Below, piece by piece: positions 1 to 12,627 of a stretch of 64,000 nucleotides of DNA. A program made the position numbers and the translations under genes. Position 1 is the first letter of the stretch. Each line of letters opens with the position of its first letter. Source of the DNA: Panorpa germanica (Eukaryota > Arthropoda > Insecta > Mecoptera > Panorpidae); the NCBI GenBank assembly GCA_963678705.1, contig OY783203.1:43834347-43898346 (forward strand), given 5' to 3'. Under the pieces are notes generated by a model. That model did not search any database. It had not been told where the DNA came from and saw nothing but the letters and a program-made list of their open reading frames with translations.

Positions 1-975
1 TTGTTTTTTTCTGGGAAATGACCTTTTTTAAGTCCGCAGTGACGAATAAGGGACAACTCACCTATCCTGTTACATTCTTTTTTACTTAATTTTTTTTTAT
101 AAATTATAAGGGTCAAGTTTGAAAAAATCACTCGGTTAGAAAAATCGTAGGTCCGTCGTACTGGTCGTTATACATTATTAATATAAATAATAATTATTGA
201 AATTATATTAAAATAATTCAATTCTCCTTGAAAAACCTTGAGAAATCTTGCTGCTTACTTACTAGATAGTAGATTAGATCTCCTTTTAATATTAAGTTTA
301 ATTGTTTTATTACTCTTAATATCCATGAAAGTTACTTATTCAGTTTAGGTATACAAAATGGTACAACTACACGCAAGAGCGTTCAAGTGTTTTAATAAGT
401 TTCGCTAAATGCTTAATGCTAAATGTTACTGATTCATGTTAAGAGTTCCACGATTCTTCGAGTGTGTTTCCGAACAAAGAACCATTTCTGAATGAACTAT
501 TTACTCGCACAACAAAATGAATGTAGTCGCAGCTCACAAGAATAATGAATATTATGGTACGAGAACGGATTTTTTGGATCCACGTTGATTCATCGCAGAA
601 ACAATTCATCGCAGAGAAAAGAATTGAATGGAAGGAAAGTAAGTGAAATGGAATGGGCCTGAAATAGAAACGACTGAGCTACGAGTTATTTAATTTGAAA
701 TATATTGGGTAAATAAATAATTAATTGTGCAATTATTTTTTAATTACTTGCAATATTATAAATTATAATATTCAATCATATTTAAACAGAATATATTACG
801 ATTGGGTATCACATTATTATAGCCCAAGATTCCAGAATCACTAGACCTAAGTCTAATAATCTAAGTCTAAGTCTAATTTTGAGAATAAATAGTGTAATAT
901 GTAGTTAAGAACGTATGCGTACTTCTCGGTGCATTTTATAATTAATTATACACTAACTAATTATAAAATGAATTA
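1..975. other. A+T-rich intergenic DNA
   Basis: I see no coding region, RNA gene or recognisable transposon end here. The sequence is dominated by A/T runs and short direct repeats such as the repeated ctaagtcta words near 845-875. A purine-rich segment starts immediately after it. Confidence 0.5.
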
Positions 976-1620
976 TGAATTAATTATAAAAGAAGAGGCA
1001 GAGAGGAGGATAGAAAAATGAAGAAGTGTGGAGGAGGTGTTAAGAAGTAGAAACAAAAAGATACAACAACAAAAAAGTATAACAATAATTGATAAAAGTG
1101 TACCAGAATATATAGGAAGAAAAGAGACAGGAGAAGAGAATCACAAGATTTAAAGTGGGAAATGAAGACAAGGGCAGCAGATATTGGGAAAATAGAGAGG
1201 AAACGGTATGTGGAATGTGCAGGAAACAAATAGAAACGTTGGAGCATAATGGAGATACATGCGAGTGCAAAATAAAGAAGATAATGAAACTAATGAGAGA
1301 ATACAACAAAGAGAGGAGGGGGATGGCGGAAGTAGAAAGAAGAAGGAAGGAAGTAGAGCAAAAAGTAGAGTTGCAGAAAAAAAAGAAAATATGTAAGGGA
1401 AATAACTGCTAAGAAGAGACAACGAAGAAAGGAGATGGATGGCACAGCAGACATGGAAAATGTTTGGGTTGTCAATGAAAAGAGGATAGTGGAGCTAATG
1501 AGAGGAGCAAGAGAAGGAAGAAGGTGGATTGCAAAGATACAGAGAGAAAGGAAGAGGAGAGAGTGAAAGGGGACAAACATGGGAAACATTTAGAATAGGG
1601 AAGTAGAGGACAAAGAAAGA
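976..1620 (+). mobile_element. Remnant of the 3' end of a non-LTR retrotransposon ORF2
   Basis: The plus strand is strongly purine-rich, unlike its surroundings, as is common for ORF2 of insect non-LTR elements. From about 1141 one frame reads through an RFKVGNEDK-like segment and a YWEN motif into a Cys-X2-Cys-X8-His-X4-Cys cluster (CGMC...H....C, about 1210-1265). That cluster is the zinc-knuckle-like signature found C-terminal to the reverse transcriptase in jockey/R1-type elements. The open stretch at 1155-1412 is 85 codons long and then stops. A second short basic open stretch lies at about 1436-1566 in another frame. The reverse transcriptase domain itself is absent, so this is a 5'-truncated, frame-broken copy, not a gene. 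The purine-poor complementary strand gives long hydrophobic open frames that are not genes. Confidence 0.6.
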
Positions 1621-1639
1621 GACACATAAAAAATATATA

Positions 1640-4550
1640 TCAAGTATCAAATATCAAATATGTAAATTTTAAACTTTTAACGTTGAATTTTAAATGTTTA
1701 AATATTAAATAAACTGTGTGAATGTTACGTTAGTAACGATGAATAGTAATGCGATGAACTAGCCGGGTATTGATATTTGTGCTTCGAACAAGAGAATGGC
1801 ATTGCCATAGGTACAAACATTTCAACGGTTGCGGACTTTGATATACCTTATGGCACAAATACGTGTTACTGAATGTCCTCGTGTTAAAAATAATAGACAC
1901 ATAAATATAAAGCCAAAGAGGGTGAAGTTCCAGTTTCAGTCACAGTTCCAAACACGTTACAGGTGCGTTAGGATTTAGTTTATGGTAGTATTCTTTTACT
2001 TTTTATTACGTCTATATATACACAACTAGAAGTTTATTATTAATATATTACCCGCTAACACGACACTATATTTTAAACAGATGGAGTTTTATGATGTATA
2101 AATATTTCGCGAATGTGTCATGCAGTTACATATAATTTAAATATGAAATGTTTCTTTCACGTACGAGTAAAATATTGCAAAGATGACGGTCTGAAATTGT
2201 ACTTGGTTTTTTAAACTTTATTTTTGAAATATAAATTAATATAAGCATATTAGCGATTTTCCTTTATTAAATGTCGAAAAGTTCACGAAGATTTATCTAA
2301 TTAATATTAGAATTTCAGTTTTGCCGCTTCTATTAACTACGCGTATGACGTCACAGAAGTAACCAATAACGGTAAAGCATATTATTCTTCAATGCTTAAG
2401 GCACTCGTCGCACAGACAAGACTGTAATATGCCTGATGAATAAAGGCTGATATTTGAAAGCAGGGAAAATCTGAAAAATCTTATTGAGTTTATAAATTTA
2501 ACCAATTTAATCTCTTTCTTTTAAGTATGTTTATAAGTTGTATATTATGTATTGCAAATGTTTATAAATGTATATATTGTTTTAAGTGCTAGGTTTATTA
2601 GTTTACTTAACACACTTTACGTTGCAAACACAGATACATATATAGAGTTAATAGAAAATTTATAAGTTACTCTGCACTATTATTGTTTACTAAAGTTGGT
2701 TTTATTTAACTATTTTTTTTAATATGTTTAAATGAAATAATCAATCAGCATGAAAACAAAAAAAGCAAACAACAATAAAAATGTTCTACAAAGTCAAATA
2801 AAAAGAAAGTTCTTTGATGTACGCATTTTCCTTGCTTCATTTTATTCCCTAAAGCAAAATTCTATTTCTCTGTCTTAGAAGCGTTCCCTAAAATGTAAGA
2901 AGAACGTCTGTGAACATAGCAAATATAGATTATACGATTTCTATTTGATTTTGTAAAATGGTAAAAACATAGTTTCTTGTTTTTCAGTTTTGTTTATTTA
3001 CTTTACTATATTGACAGACATCGTTGTGAAGGGTCATGACTTGGTTATATGCAACTGGTCTAACCTACAAATAGCCTCCAAATATAACCTCCAAAAGCCT
3101 CCGGCTCGCCGAGATAGGGGGTGTGTTGTAGCTCTCGCCTTGTTTTGGCCAGTTTTGAGTGTTCTCGCCTTGCGTTGCCTTGTCTCGGTTGATGAGCGGG
3201 CCGGGTCTTTGACAGAAATCAAAAGAGACGAGAGGTGAGACCAGTATCCATGTTTAGTATCGGTACATCGACAAATGTCTCGCCGAGATTGAACTACCGG
3301 CATTACGGTGATTTCAACTACAAATGTTATATTCGCAATGCATGCATTTTTATAGCTTGTTGGTCAAATATCAGTCTGGTACATTACATTTTTCCGAATT
3401 GGAACACTACCTGCAGAATTATTCATTGTATTTGTTGAAATTATACTCGTATATTTGATATTTGACACAGAGGTGACTATATTTCTTCTATTATTCACTC
3501 ATCATCATCAATCCACTACACTCATGTAAAGATATGACGTATTCTTTTAATTAATACACTAAAATTTCGCACTTGTTACCTTGCCGCAAGCTATTTCCAA
3601 GGTTTATTTCATACTTCTCATGTAAAAATTATCTTGCAGTGCAGTTTCACATTTGCTAGCTCACTACATGCCAATTAAAGTGTTACATTTTTTATTTGGA
3701 GTGTGTTTAAGATTTATTTAACATAACAAAAATGTTACGGTAGAACTATTGATAGTTTGATATTACGAAGGCAGGTAAAAGATAAGAGAAAATATACGGA
3801 TACAGTATTTAATACCCAATACCCTTTAAATAATCCCGCCCTCTAAAGGTGAAAGGGTATTATTTAAATTACTTAAAGAGATTATTTAAAGTGTACTAGA
3901 TTATATACTCCTTACTAGAAAACGTCGAAAGTTTCTGGCATATGTTTTAGTGAAGATGGAATTTAAGCACGAAACTTTTCGTGTGTTTCTATATATGTAT
4001 ACATACGTAGACGTCCGCAGAGAAGGGCGAATTTATACCAGGTATAAACTGATAATAAGCCCGTCCGAGCGGACTTTACACCTGGTGTAACTTTTATAAT
4101 AGGTTTATTACTAAGGAGGTAAGAGTGTAAAAGCATAGCGATCTTTGAATGGATCCCTTCTTGTAAGTTTGCCTGTTTGTAGATTAAAAAAAATAATTTA
4201 GATGTTCGAAATCACACACAAAATGTCTAGTCACTCGACCGGCTTTTCGAGTTTTTCAAGCACAAACATACACAGACTGAATTATTATATATATATTATA
4301 TATATATAGATATATGTATATACATATATGTATTTTGCTGGTGCTATGCAAAAACTTTTTGAACCTTTTTCGCAATCGTATTAACCTTTGAAAACCTTAT
4401 CTAATATGGTAACAAAATTTTAAAAAGTAGGTTAACTCTTTCTTGCACAATTCTGTACATGTACAAAAATCAAATAAATAAAAAAGTTATCGAAACGAAA
4501 CTTACTATAGTTGTGGAAACGATTTTAATTTTTTGTAATTTCAAAACAAC
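1640..4550. other. Intergenic DNA, no gene recognised
   Basis: This stretch is A+T-rich with no coding segment I can support. It holds the GC-rich patch at about 3090-3320 (listed separately), a 10 bp inverted repeat (arms 3819-3828 and 3852-3861), two adjacent near-palindromes at 4033-4090, and an imperfect (AT)n tract near 4285-4330. Confidence 0.5.
3090..3320. other. GC-rich patch of unknown origin
   Basis: The base composition jumps to roughly half G+C inside A+T-rich DNA, with many CpG dinucleotides. The word ctcgccgagat occurs twice in the same orientation (near 3106 and 3281). Open frames exist on both strands but none has a convincing start, motif or splice context. It could be a transposon fragment, an old promoter or 5' exon, or transferred DNA. 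I cannot choose among these from sequence alone. Confidence 0.35.
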
Positions 4551-4634
4551 TGAAGTAATTATGACCAGGTCCACCCTCTGGTGCCCGCTTATCGGTGAAT
4601 TTTAGGACACGTTATCATTATTATCACTGCGATC

Positions 4635-4698
4635 ATAATCATCGGTGATGTGACCTACTATCGGAAATAGTCCGACGATAAATAAATGAAATAATAAA
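4635..4698 (+). repeat. SINE fragment (3' end)
   Basis: This is the 3' part of the dominant SINE: a region matching 'gtgacctactatcggaaata' followed by 'gtccgacg' and the ataaataaatgaaataa tail. The tRNA-like head is missing or too decayed to see. Confidence 0.55.
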
Positions 4699-4699
4699 A

Positions 4700-7600
4700 A
4701 ATAGAAAGTATTTAATGTTGTTTACAAATATTTTGAATCTTTGTTCATACAAAGATGGAGGTTGCTCCGTAAAGTATATAGTATAATATCAAATGAATAT
4801 CACAAATACTTCTCTCGAAGTATTAGGGCCAAGGGTGAAAGGTTTCTGCGGTGGTGTAGAACCATTCGTATTTCTATATTAAATAGAATATATGAGTCGT
4901 CTCCACGAGTATACGTGTATACGTGTATATAATACATAAGTCTTGTACAAAAGAAGACCTTTAATAACGTTGACTGAATTCCATTGGATTCAAATACTAT
5001 CTCAACGTTTTCTTCACCATCTCTATTGGAATATGAGTTTTTATGAACTAATTAGGACAACATTTTAACACCAAATGTTTTTTACCTCTATATATTTGTA
5101 TGTTTTATTATTATTTCGCATTATTTAAAGGACTAATTAACTAATTACAGATGTATAATAGCATTAATTTGTAAAGATAGTCCGTAAAACGTGTGTAATA
5201 AATACGCTCTTATGTAAGAGCGCACTTATAACGCGTCGATCTTACGGTATGGCAAGTAAGGCGGTATATCTAGACGCTAAACTGGATAGAAAGATGTATG
5301 GTTTTATAAATTAAGCTGAATATAATAAGGTTTTACAATATTCATACGAAAATCATACGAAAAATGCATAAAATCAAATTTGTGTAGTATTTTATGCTCT
5401 AGAACTTTACAAATATTTCTAAATGTTATTTAGAGGATAGGAACCAAGATATCTGCAAAAAAGCTTTTATGTGACCTTTGACATTTGAAAAACACGACTT
5501 GCGTACACGCTACACCATGAGATATTTGAGAAGATTTATAAAATATCAAAACAAAAATTTATTACATCTCATTCCGAGATTTTTTTGGTCATGAATGACT
5601 TCATAATATTGGTTTAAATGTTTTATGGCATATGTTTGAACGTTTTTTTGTGTAGACAGTGTACTGCTGCAAAATATGAATCAGTGTGGTCAAAATTTTC
5701 TTTACGTTTCCTACACCACGATCTCATATTTATATTCGTTGTAGGAAGACTCAATGTAAATACATTCCATGTTTCAGATGATTTATTAGAGTTACCTAAT
5801 AAAACTTATTAATAAAAGAATAAAAAACGTGCAAGATTTTATCACTGAATATAATAAAATTATTTTTATGAACGAATAAAACTTTATCCCTCATTAAGCT
5901 TGACTTATTAATCACAGTCACGGTTATACTCGTACGTTATCTAACAAGAAAAATTCTCGTATACTTTTGTTATAAATACAATTTGCAGTAGTTTTTATTA
6001 CATCAAATATCTTTAAAGAATAACTTTTAAAACTAATAATAATGTAATATAGTTTTAAAGATCTAATAAATCTAATGACGTATATTTTTATGAAAGTTTG
6101 TGGTTATTACTTATTTTATGCATTACATACGCGTACATATAAATGAAAGAGCACAATACATTGTAAGAGATGTTGACTGAATACCAGGCGTTAAACAAGG
6201 CTTGCAATGCTGCTAAGTTAATAAAGAAAATGATAGTTATCTTGCAAAATAATTTTAAATTAAAAGTACATCCCAGTTTGTCGATTTAGGTTGATAGTAG
6301 TTAAAAAGAGACAACAGTTAATTCATTGAAAATTTAATAGTAAAGTAAAAATAGCCCTTTGCAAATAGTTATCATTTTTAATATTTTATTTGACTTTTTT
6401 TTCAAAAATAGAAATTATTGATTTCTTAATATTATTTGATGCAGTTATATCCATTTATGTTGCTTCTAAAAAAGGTCTGAGTATTATTATATATTATTAT
6501 TAGTATTAGTATTAGTATTATACGTATTAAACGCATTGTATTTGTTGTTTCAAACATGAAAGAGAAAGGGAGCGGAAGGTCTATTGAGACAACAACTGAG
6601 TTCAAATAATGCATCGGGTAGTTGTCATTGACTGTTTATGTTACCATCAGTAATGACCCTTATAATAAATATAAAAACCTATCGAGTATTTTTAAAATTT
6701 TGTTTCATTTATTCCACTTCATTTACTTTTATAATTGTTTCCCTATTTTTAGTCATAATTGGATATGCTTTTACTAATTATTAATTGAATCAATAAGTTA
6801 AAGTGTGTTGTATAAAAAAACTCAAGTGAAACGTTTTAAAAATAATTCTGTTAACGAACAGTGAGCTTTATACTCGTGTACTCCATAAATAGAAGATCAT
6901 TATTTATGAATTATATTGATTACCTAAATATATTTATTATTAGTAAATGTTATGTATTGTATAAAGTGATTTAATTTAATATGATTCCAGAATATTCAAT
7001 TCATTTAACGCAGAAATCAAATAGGTTATCTGCATAACTTTATTTATAGATTTTGAGTTCCTAACGTAGTAAATCAAATGAACAGAAACAAGGTGCAGAA
7101 ACTTTGAAGGAAAAATAAAATTGGAAAAGTGTGAAATTTCTTAATAGTTAGGCAATGTCGACAAGTGACAAAATAGCTTTAAAAGTTTCGCATATTCACG
7201 AAAGTGGTTTCACATGTCCATTTTAAATTCACTGAAAAATAAAAGACCTGAATCATATCAGAATAATTCATACAGTACATGAAGGTTGGTTTGTTTCTGA
7301 AATAATATTGAACCAATATATTCTGTAGCAGTTTTTATTGTAGGCATTGTAGAAATTGATAATTATTTTAAACAACAGGTAACTAGATTATATAGTTTGA
7401 CAGTTTTTCTATTATTTTGCTGTATTTTAATAAAAGATTATGATAGGGTCTATGAAAAACCAAAATTTCAAATTAATCAAACGATTCGGTTCGAGGGGCG
7501 CCAAGATGATGATCGCCGGTTTAGATTTAGCTATATACATTTACAAAGTAATATTTGATGTTTTTCGTTTCTACTATTGTTTAATTAGTCACTGTATATT

Positions 7601-8120
7601 TAGGATCAGTTACCGATTGGGGGTGCTAAAACTATTGCAAAACTAAACTATTTCAGGTTATTCTTGAAAGGAAAACGATATGAAAATCATAGAAATTGAG
7701 AAGAGGGGCGTCAAATCATCATTTTGCATCTATAATAATACGATAAATTGTATCAATTTTTAATTTAAAAATAATTATCTTATTTAAAACAGAGATCACT
7801 AATTTCCTTTCGTCTATCGCATCCTTCGACACATTACCTGGAAAATTAAGTAGAAAAGATAATGAATCAACTATTTCATTTTTAAAATTTTATTCAACAG
7901 AATGTATCAAAAAAAATTTTAGAAATCTTGATCAAATCTAAACTTAATTATTTTTACTAATATATAAAAATAATTAAAACACACAACAATAATTTTCTTC
8001 AATTAATAAAAAAAATATAAAATATAAAAAATAATAGTAATAAAGAAAGCATTTCAATATGAATTCAACCCAGAACCAATGTCTGAACATATGGTTTGAC
8101 TGGGTGAATAATAACTTATA
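4700..8120. other. Intergenic DNA, no gene recognised
   Basis: The sequence is A+T-rich. Short open frames occur (for example at 4741-4932, 5618-5812 and 7440-7646), but their composition follows the background and they carry no motif. A copy of a low-copy dispersed repeat lies at about 5341-5490. Two similar segments (aggggcgccaagatgatga near 7493 and aggggcgtcaaatcatcat near 7704) suggest a small local duplication. Confidence 0.5.
5341..5490 (+). repeat. Dispersed repeat family B, copy 1
   Basis: It shares ordered blocks (atcatacga, a 'ttta(a)tgctcta.aacttt' block, then 'ggaacc/ggaaac...aagatatct') with segments at about 14876-14990 and 21455-21560, and on the other strand at about 20880-20995. 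No terminal repeats or coding capacity were recognised, so the class is unknown. Confidence 0.4.
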
Positions 8121-8124
8121 AATC

Positions 8125-9174
8125 TTATTCAAATTCATTTGTTTGTGCAGAAGTATCTTGAGTCTTACAATATACCTTACGCCAATTTTGTACGACTTTG
8201 TATAAAGACCATAGTTCTTCAGGACTAGGCATTTCTTCCGTTGGATCATCATTAGCGGAGATGTTTACTTCAGAGTTACTAAAAATAATCCTACAGTCTG
8301 AAGCCTTATTACAAGAACTGCTCATGTTAGCTGCGTTGGTAATGGATCTGTCTGAATTCACAATAGATGGTCTAAAGTTGTCACGCATTTCTTCAAATCG
8401 ATTAGGATACATTGGTACAGGGTTCATTGGTGGAAATGGTTTATAACTTTGATCAAAAGGCACAGCATCTTGCATATAGTGCATTCCATTATAAATATAT
8501 GAGCCAGGAATCTCTTGTTCTGCCGGAATGCAGTAGTACATCGGAGGTGTACTTGACATTAGCATTGTAGGTTCCGGCATATGTGGCATATATTGGTTTC
8601 GACACTTGGAAGCTGCAAATTTTGGGTAACAAGATCTCATTCGTGGGTTGATAAATGTTTTGCGTCCTGCTTTATACCTATTGTGGCGTTGCGGTTTGAC
8701 ATCAACATCAGTTTGTACGCCTACACTGCGTACTTTAGCTTCAGGTATAGCTTTTTCTTGTGCAGGAATACAGTCAGATGTAGGCAGATCCTTATTTACA
8801 TTGTTAACAGGAGGTTTCACAAAAGAAGGAGGACGATTCCAGCAGCATTTTTCTACAGGAGTATGTGGAACATTATTGCTCGGTTTTTCAACAATTTTTT
8901 CACTTTCTTCAGGTGTAAAAGGACGAAATGTTGTTTTTCTCTTATTCTTTGGTTGATTATTATCATTAGTTTTATGTTTATTTTGGTTACTATCCCCCTT
9001 ACTAGAATTTTTATAGGACCTGGTATGGTATTGTTTCTTACCTTCGTCCATATTTAGCTCCTTGGAATTTTCGACTTTGATATTTGATTCATTTTTATCA
9101 GGTTCTTGAGTCGCAGATGGTTTCCTTTTCGTTTCCTTTATTGTAAAACCGTTCTTGCCGAGAACTACAATCAT
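8125..9174 (-). CDS. Intronless gene for an unrecognised 349-residue low-complexity protein
   Basis: This is by far the longest open frame in the window. An in-frame TAA lies six bases upstream of the ATG, which supports that start, and a possible AATAAA signal sits about 230 bases past the stop (minus strand, 7893-7888). The protein is mostly hydrophilic and probably disordered. Residues 13-85 are rich in Lys, Asn, Glu and Ser. Residues 105-122 are Pro/Cys-rich (KCCWNRPP). Residues 195-262 are rich in Met, Pro and Tyr. Residues 314-336 (from PSPEELWSLYKVV on) look like a short amphipathic helix, the best candidate for a folded or binding segment. Two similar short motifs, VGVQTDV (151-157) and SAQTNEF (342-348), resemble loosely the Q-T/Q-V linear motifs that bind dynein light chain LC8. 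That link is inference only. I see no signal peptide, membrane segment or known domain. It may be a fast-evolving lineage-specific gene or a retrocopy. Open frames on the opposite strand here are shadows. Confidence 0.7.
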   Translation of the reverse strand: MIVVLGKNGFTIKETKRKPSATQEPDKNESNIKVENSKELNMDEGKKQYHTRSYKNSSKGDSNQNKHKTNDNNQPKNKRKTTFRPFTPEESEKIVEKPSNNVPHTPVEKCCWNRPPSFVKPPVNNVNKDLPTSDCIPAQEKAIPEAKVRSVGVQTDVDVKPQRHNRYKAGRKTFINPRMRSCYPKFAASKCRNQYMPHMPEPTMLMSSTPPMYYCIPAEQEIPGSYIYNGMHYMQDAVPFDQSYKPFPPMNPVPMYPNRFEEMRDNFRPSIVNSDRSITNAANMSSSCNKASDCRIIFSNSEVNISANDDPTEEMPSPEELWSLYKVVQNWRKVYCKTQDTSAQTNEFE

Positions 9175-9403
9175 ATTTTAAATTTTAATCATTAACAATT
9201 TGGAAGAAAATTATTTTAAAATTTTGAAATCAAGCCTAAAATTTGGTTGATCACATTACAAAAACATAAGAATCGCTATGTGATAGTGTAATACGTAGTG
9301 CAGGTGTGCTACGATTGAACCTTTCTTGTCTCATTATACATTCAATTCATATTATTCCCAGATTTTATAAAAAGAAAAATTGTCACAGAATGTTATAAAT
9401 GCT

Positions 9404-9665
9404 TTTATTTAATTTTTTTATTTAACGCTATTTCCAAAGCTGAGTCCTATCACCGACGATCTCCTACTATGTTGCAGTTTTTATGGTGTCGTGACTATCG
9501 TGTTTATTAAGTTTTTATTATTTGGTGAGCACATCGTAAAATTAGTTTTGGTAACAACCAAATTTAGAAAATACAAGGCTGGTCCGGTGGATCAACCTCG
9601 GGAAGCGAACACGGTGGTCTGATATTAAACATGAATACTCTCAATAACGGTGCCCACAGCTCTGT
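9404..9665 (-). repeat. SINE, near full length
   Basis: Read on the minus strand, it begins with a tRNA-like head (a box A-like 'gttattgagagta', then a box B-like gaggttgatccaccggaccag). A middle region follows, then the conserved block around acaccataaaaactgc and 'gtgataggactcagc', and the gttaaataaaaaaattaaat tail. It is one of the few copies with head, body and tail together. Confidence 0.7.
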
Positions 9666-12600
9666 TTTATTTTAATACACTTATATTATACACACAATTA
9701 AGTAATAGAATAAATATAGTACAAAATATGGTTATTCTTCATTTTATTAAGTTTGCCTTTATTTTTGTTGTTTTGGGTGTTGTTGTTTTGAGAGCCGTAT
9801 GAAGAGTGATTTAAACCGGCAATAAAACGTTCAAACCTTTCTGATTATGAAACAACAAAAAAGAACAAATTAACTAAATATTCAATAACAATAGATAAAG
9901 TAATAACCAAATGATCAAAATAACAATGTTCCAGTTAAACTAAAAAATACAAAATATATTAAATTAAAGTGGAATTTTGTTTTACCATAACCTATTTTCC
10001 TAGCATATGATAGATTTAGAATTGAGTTTGCTTTATGTACTGTATTGCTACTGCCCTATTTGCCCTTAATTGTGTATATTAATATTAACTTTCAATGTAT
10101 AAACTCCATTTAGCTGTATGATAAATATCTAATCAATACAAGGGTAATGTAGTTAAACAGGGTAAAAACATCCATTATTACTTCATTTTACTGAAACATT
10201 TTTTTATATAATACCTCTTTTCATGTTTTATATATAACAATCTATACATATTTTATAGTAGGGTATTTGTCAAGGCTCAGAAGCTACTGAATCAAAGAAG
10301 TAGAAATTAGCGTGTTTTAAAATAATATACATGCCACTATTATACTAGTTTTGTATATTTTTAATCTCTTTCTTCTTTTTTTATAAGTAAATTATTGGTA
10401 TATTGTAATGCATGATATTATAAATATATATGGAATCATATACACGCACTTGTGATTAAATCCTGCTAGAAAAGAAATCCATAGATTGCTGCAACATCAG
10501 ATATTTTGTAGATCATTGCACTGTGAAATAAAATCCACTATAAAATCTCATTGTTCGCACTGTCAGTAAAGTTAGTTTTAAATTTTAATTCGCAGTGCGA
10601 CTTAAGTCTTAGATAACTTTTCTCTGAATAAGGCAAGGTGTTATTCTTTGCTTAATGTAGTTCAATCTCTATTGCAGCAGTCTGTATAAAATTATTGTTG
10701 CAATCAAAATTTTATTATGTAGTATAGGGCATAGGCAGTAAAAATAAATGTAAAAACCACTACTAATGCTCGAGAACATTATTTATCCATTAGAACTTTG
10801 ATGATCTTAAAATAATATTATTTTATAGATAAATACTAAGTAACTTAAAATATGTTAAGTTATCAATAAGGAAATAGAGATAAGCAAATGGTACTAGTCT
10901 AACTCGAACTTGCATAATAATTGGGTCGAAACTTTATTTTTTTTTAAATATATGCTAATAGATTTAAATGTTTTATATATCCAAAAATAGGCAGAGATAT
11001 AGCTATTTAAAATTTGAAACTTTGTTTAACCTCTTAATTTCTAGCCATATCCTTGCGTCAGTCAGCATCAAAAGTGTTATTTATTTAACGTCGGCCTATT
11101 TTCGATGCTGAGTCCTATCACCATTAGTCCTTCCACTAGTTAGCAATTTTTATGGTGTCGTCAGTATGAAATTGAAGTATGTAGAATATTAAGTAATCGA
11201 TGTTATTTATTTATGCCTTTATTACATTTTGCTGTATTATGACTGGGATGGCAATTTATTAGAAAAACAGGTTAAGAAACGAGTATGACATCAAACAATA
11301 AAATGTGGTTTTATAAATTTTGATTTTTAGTTAATGGTAAAATAATAATAAAAACCAGATTAAAAATAAATTTTTTTTGAACATACTATTTTATTAATAA
11401 CACGTGCACGTGTTCAAATGTTTACTTTTATATTTTTAAATGTTTGTATTTTAAAAAAAATTACCTCTAATTATTTTTAAAATGTTGATTTATCTGTCAC
11501 TTTCCATTTCTATTTTTAAATAATTTATTACTTTGACCTTGACTAAATGTTTAAATAAAAATCTTTTCGCTGTACATCCGATTAATCAATTATGCTAAAT
11601 TAATTGTGGTGCTTTAAATACAATTTTAAATGATGTTTCTAAAAGTTATTCATACATATTTTTGCAAAAGTAACCGAATGCAAATGACACATATTTGAGA
11701 TCTCAACACCATAAAATAAAAAAGGTTGTTGTTGATACAACTCAACATCGGAAAGAGGTTAACGTTAAATAAATTATAAAGAAATAAACTCCAAATCTTG
11801 TAGCCAAAAAGAAATCCCAAGGTTTTAGAATAGAAAAGAGATATGGGTTGAGTAATATTAAATTAAACACCGAATTAATAATATTTGATGTCATTATTTT
11901 CAACCTCATTTAAAGGAATATCTTTACTCAGAGAGTTCTATATTTCGTCTAACTTAAATTGCAAAATCTCTTAAGATGCATCATCCTTATGATTAATTTT
12001 TGTTACGACATCTCTTTCAGGGTGATTATATTATGTTAATTTGACTGTTCACGCATATAACCCTACGCACAGCAGTAAAGAAAATGTAACCTAAATGTCA
12101 TATTACATATAAAATACTGATAATATATATTTATGTATAGTTACAATAGAGACAACTTTGAATACCGGCGTCAGTTTTTAAACGGAACACATAAAATCAA
12201 CAAATTTAATTATAATAAATGCATATAAAATTCATTAAGCCGGTGTACATATTCAAAACATAACATTTTTAAAACAATTAAAATGTAAACAAATATTACT
12301 AATCGTTGATTGGTTGTACACTGTGTTAGGGCTATTCAGATAACTAGGAGTGGGAGGTACTTTGAATTAACGTGTTGAAACTTGTTGAAACTTGTTCAAG
12401 ATTACATATTATATTAAAAAAATTTCAAATGTACAATCAGTTTAAATTCGTACTTTTAACTGAACGGACGTTTCATTCGCGGAGTGATTTTATTTTGTGT
12501 GAAGTGCATTTTTGAGTTTAGTGTAATTCGCATTACCATTTTAGTTATTTTCTTAGTTTGTTTCTTGAAGAGAAATATTTGTGCTTTATTTAACAGCCCA
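9666..12600. other. Intergenic DNA with one SINE piece
   Basis: No gene is supported. Apart from the SINE fragment at 11077-11165 the stretch is A+T-rich single-copy-looking sequence without sizeable open frames. Confidence 0.5.
11077..11165 (-). repeat. SINE fragment (3' half)
   Basis: The reverse complement of the SINE body and tail is clear: ttatttatttaacgtcggcc, then gatgctgagtcctatcacc, then tttttatggtgtcgtc. The tRNA-like head is not recognisable beyond 11165. Confidence 0.65.
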
Positions 12601-12627
12601 CACATTAACTAATGTCATATACACTAG

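Noticed and set aside
984..1589. Overlapping Phe/Leu/Ser-rich minus-strand frames
   Set aside because: They are the complement of a purine-rich retrotransposon remnant and only look membrane-like because of that bias.
8198..9057. Plus-strand frames of 82-158 codons
   Set aside because: They lie opposite the 349-residue minus-strand gene and have Phe/Ile-rich nonsense composition.
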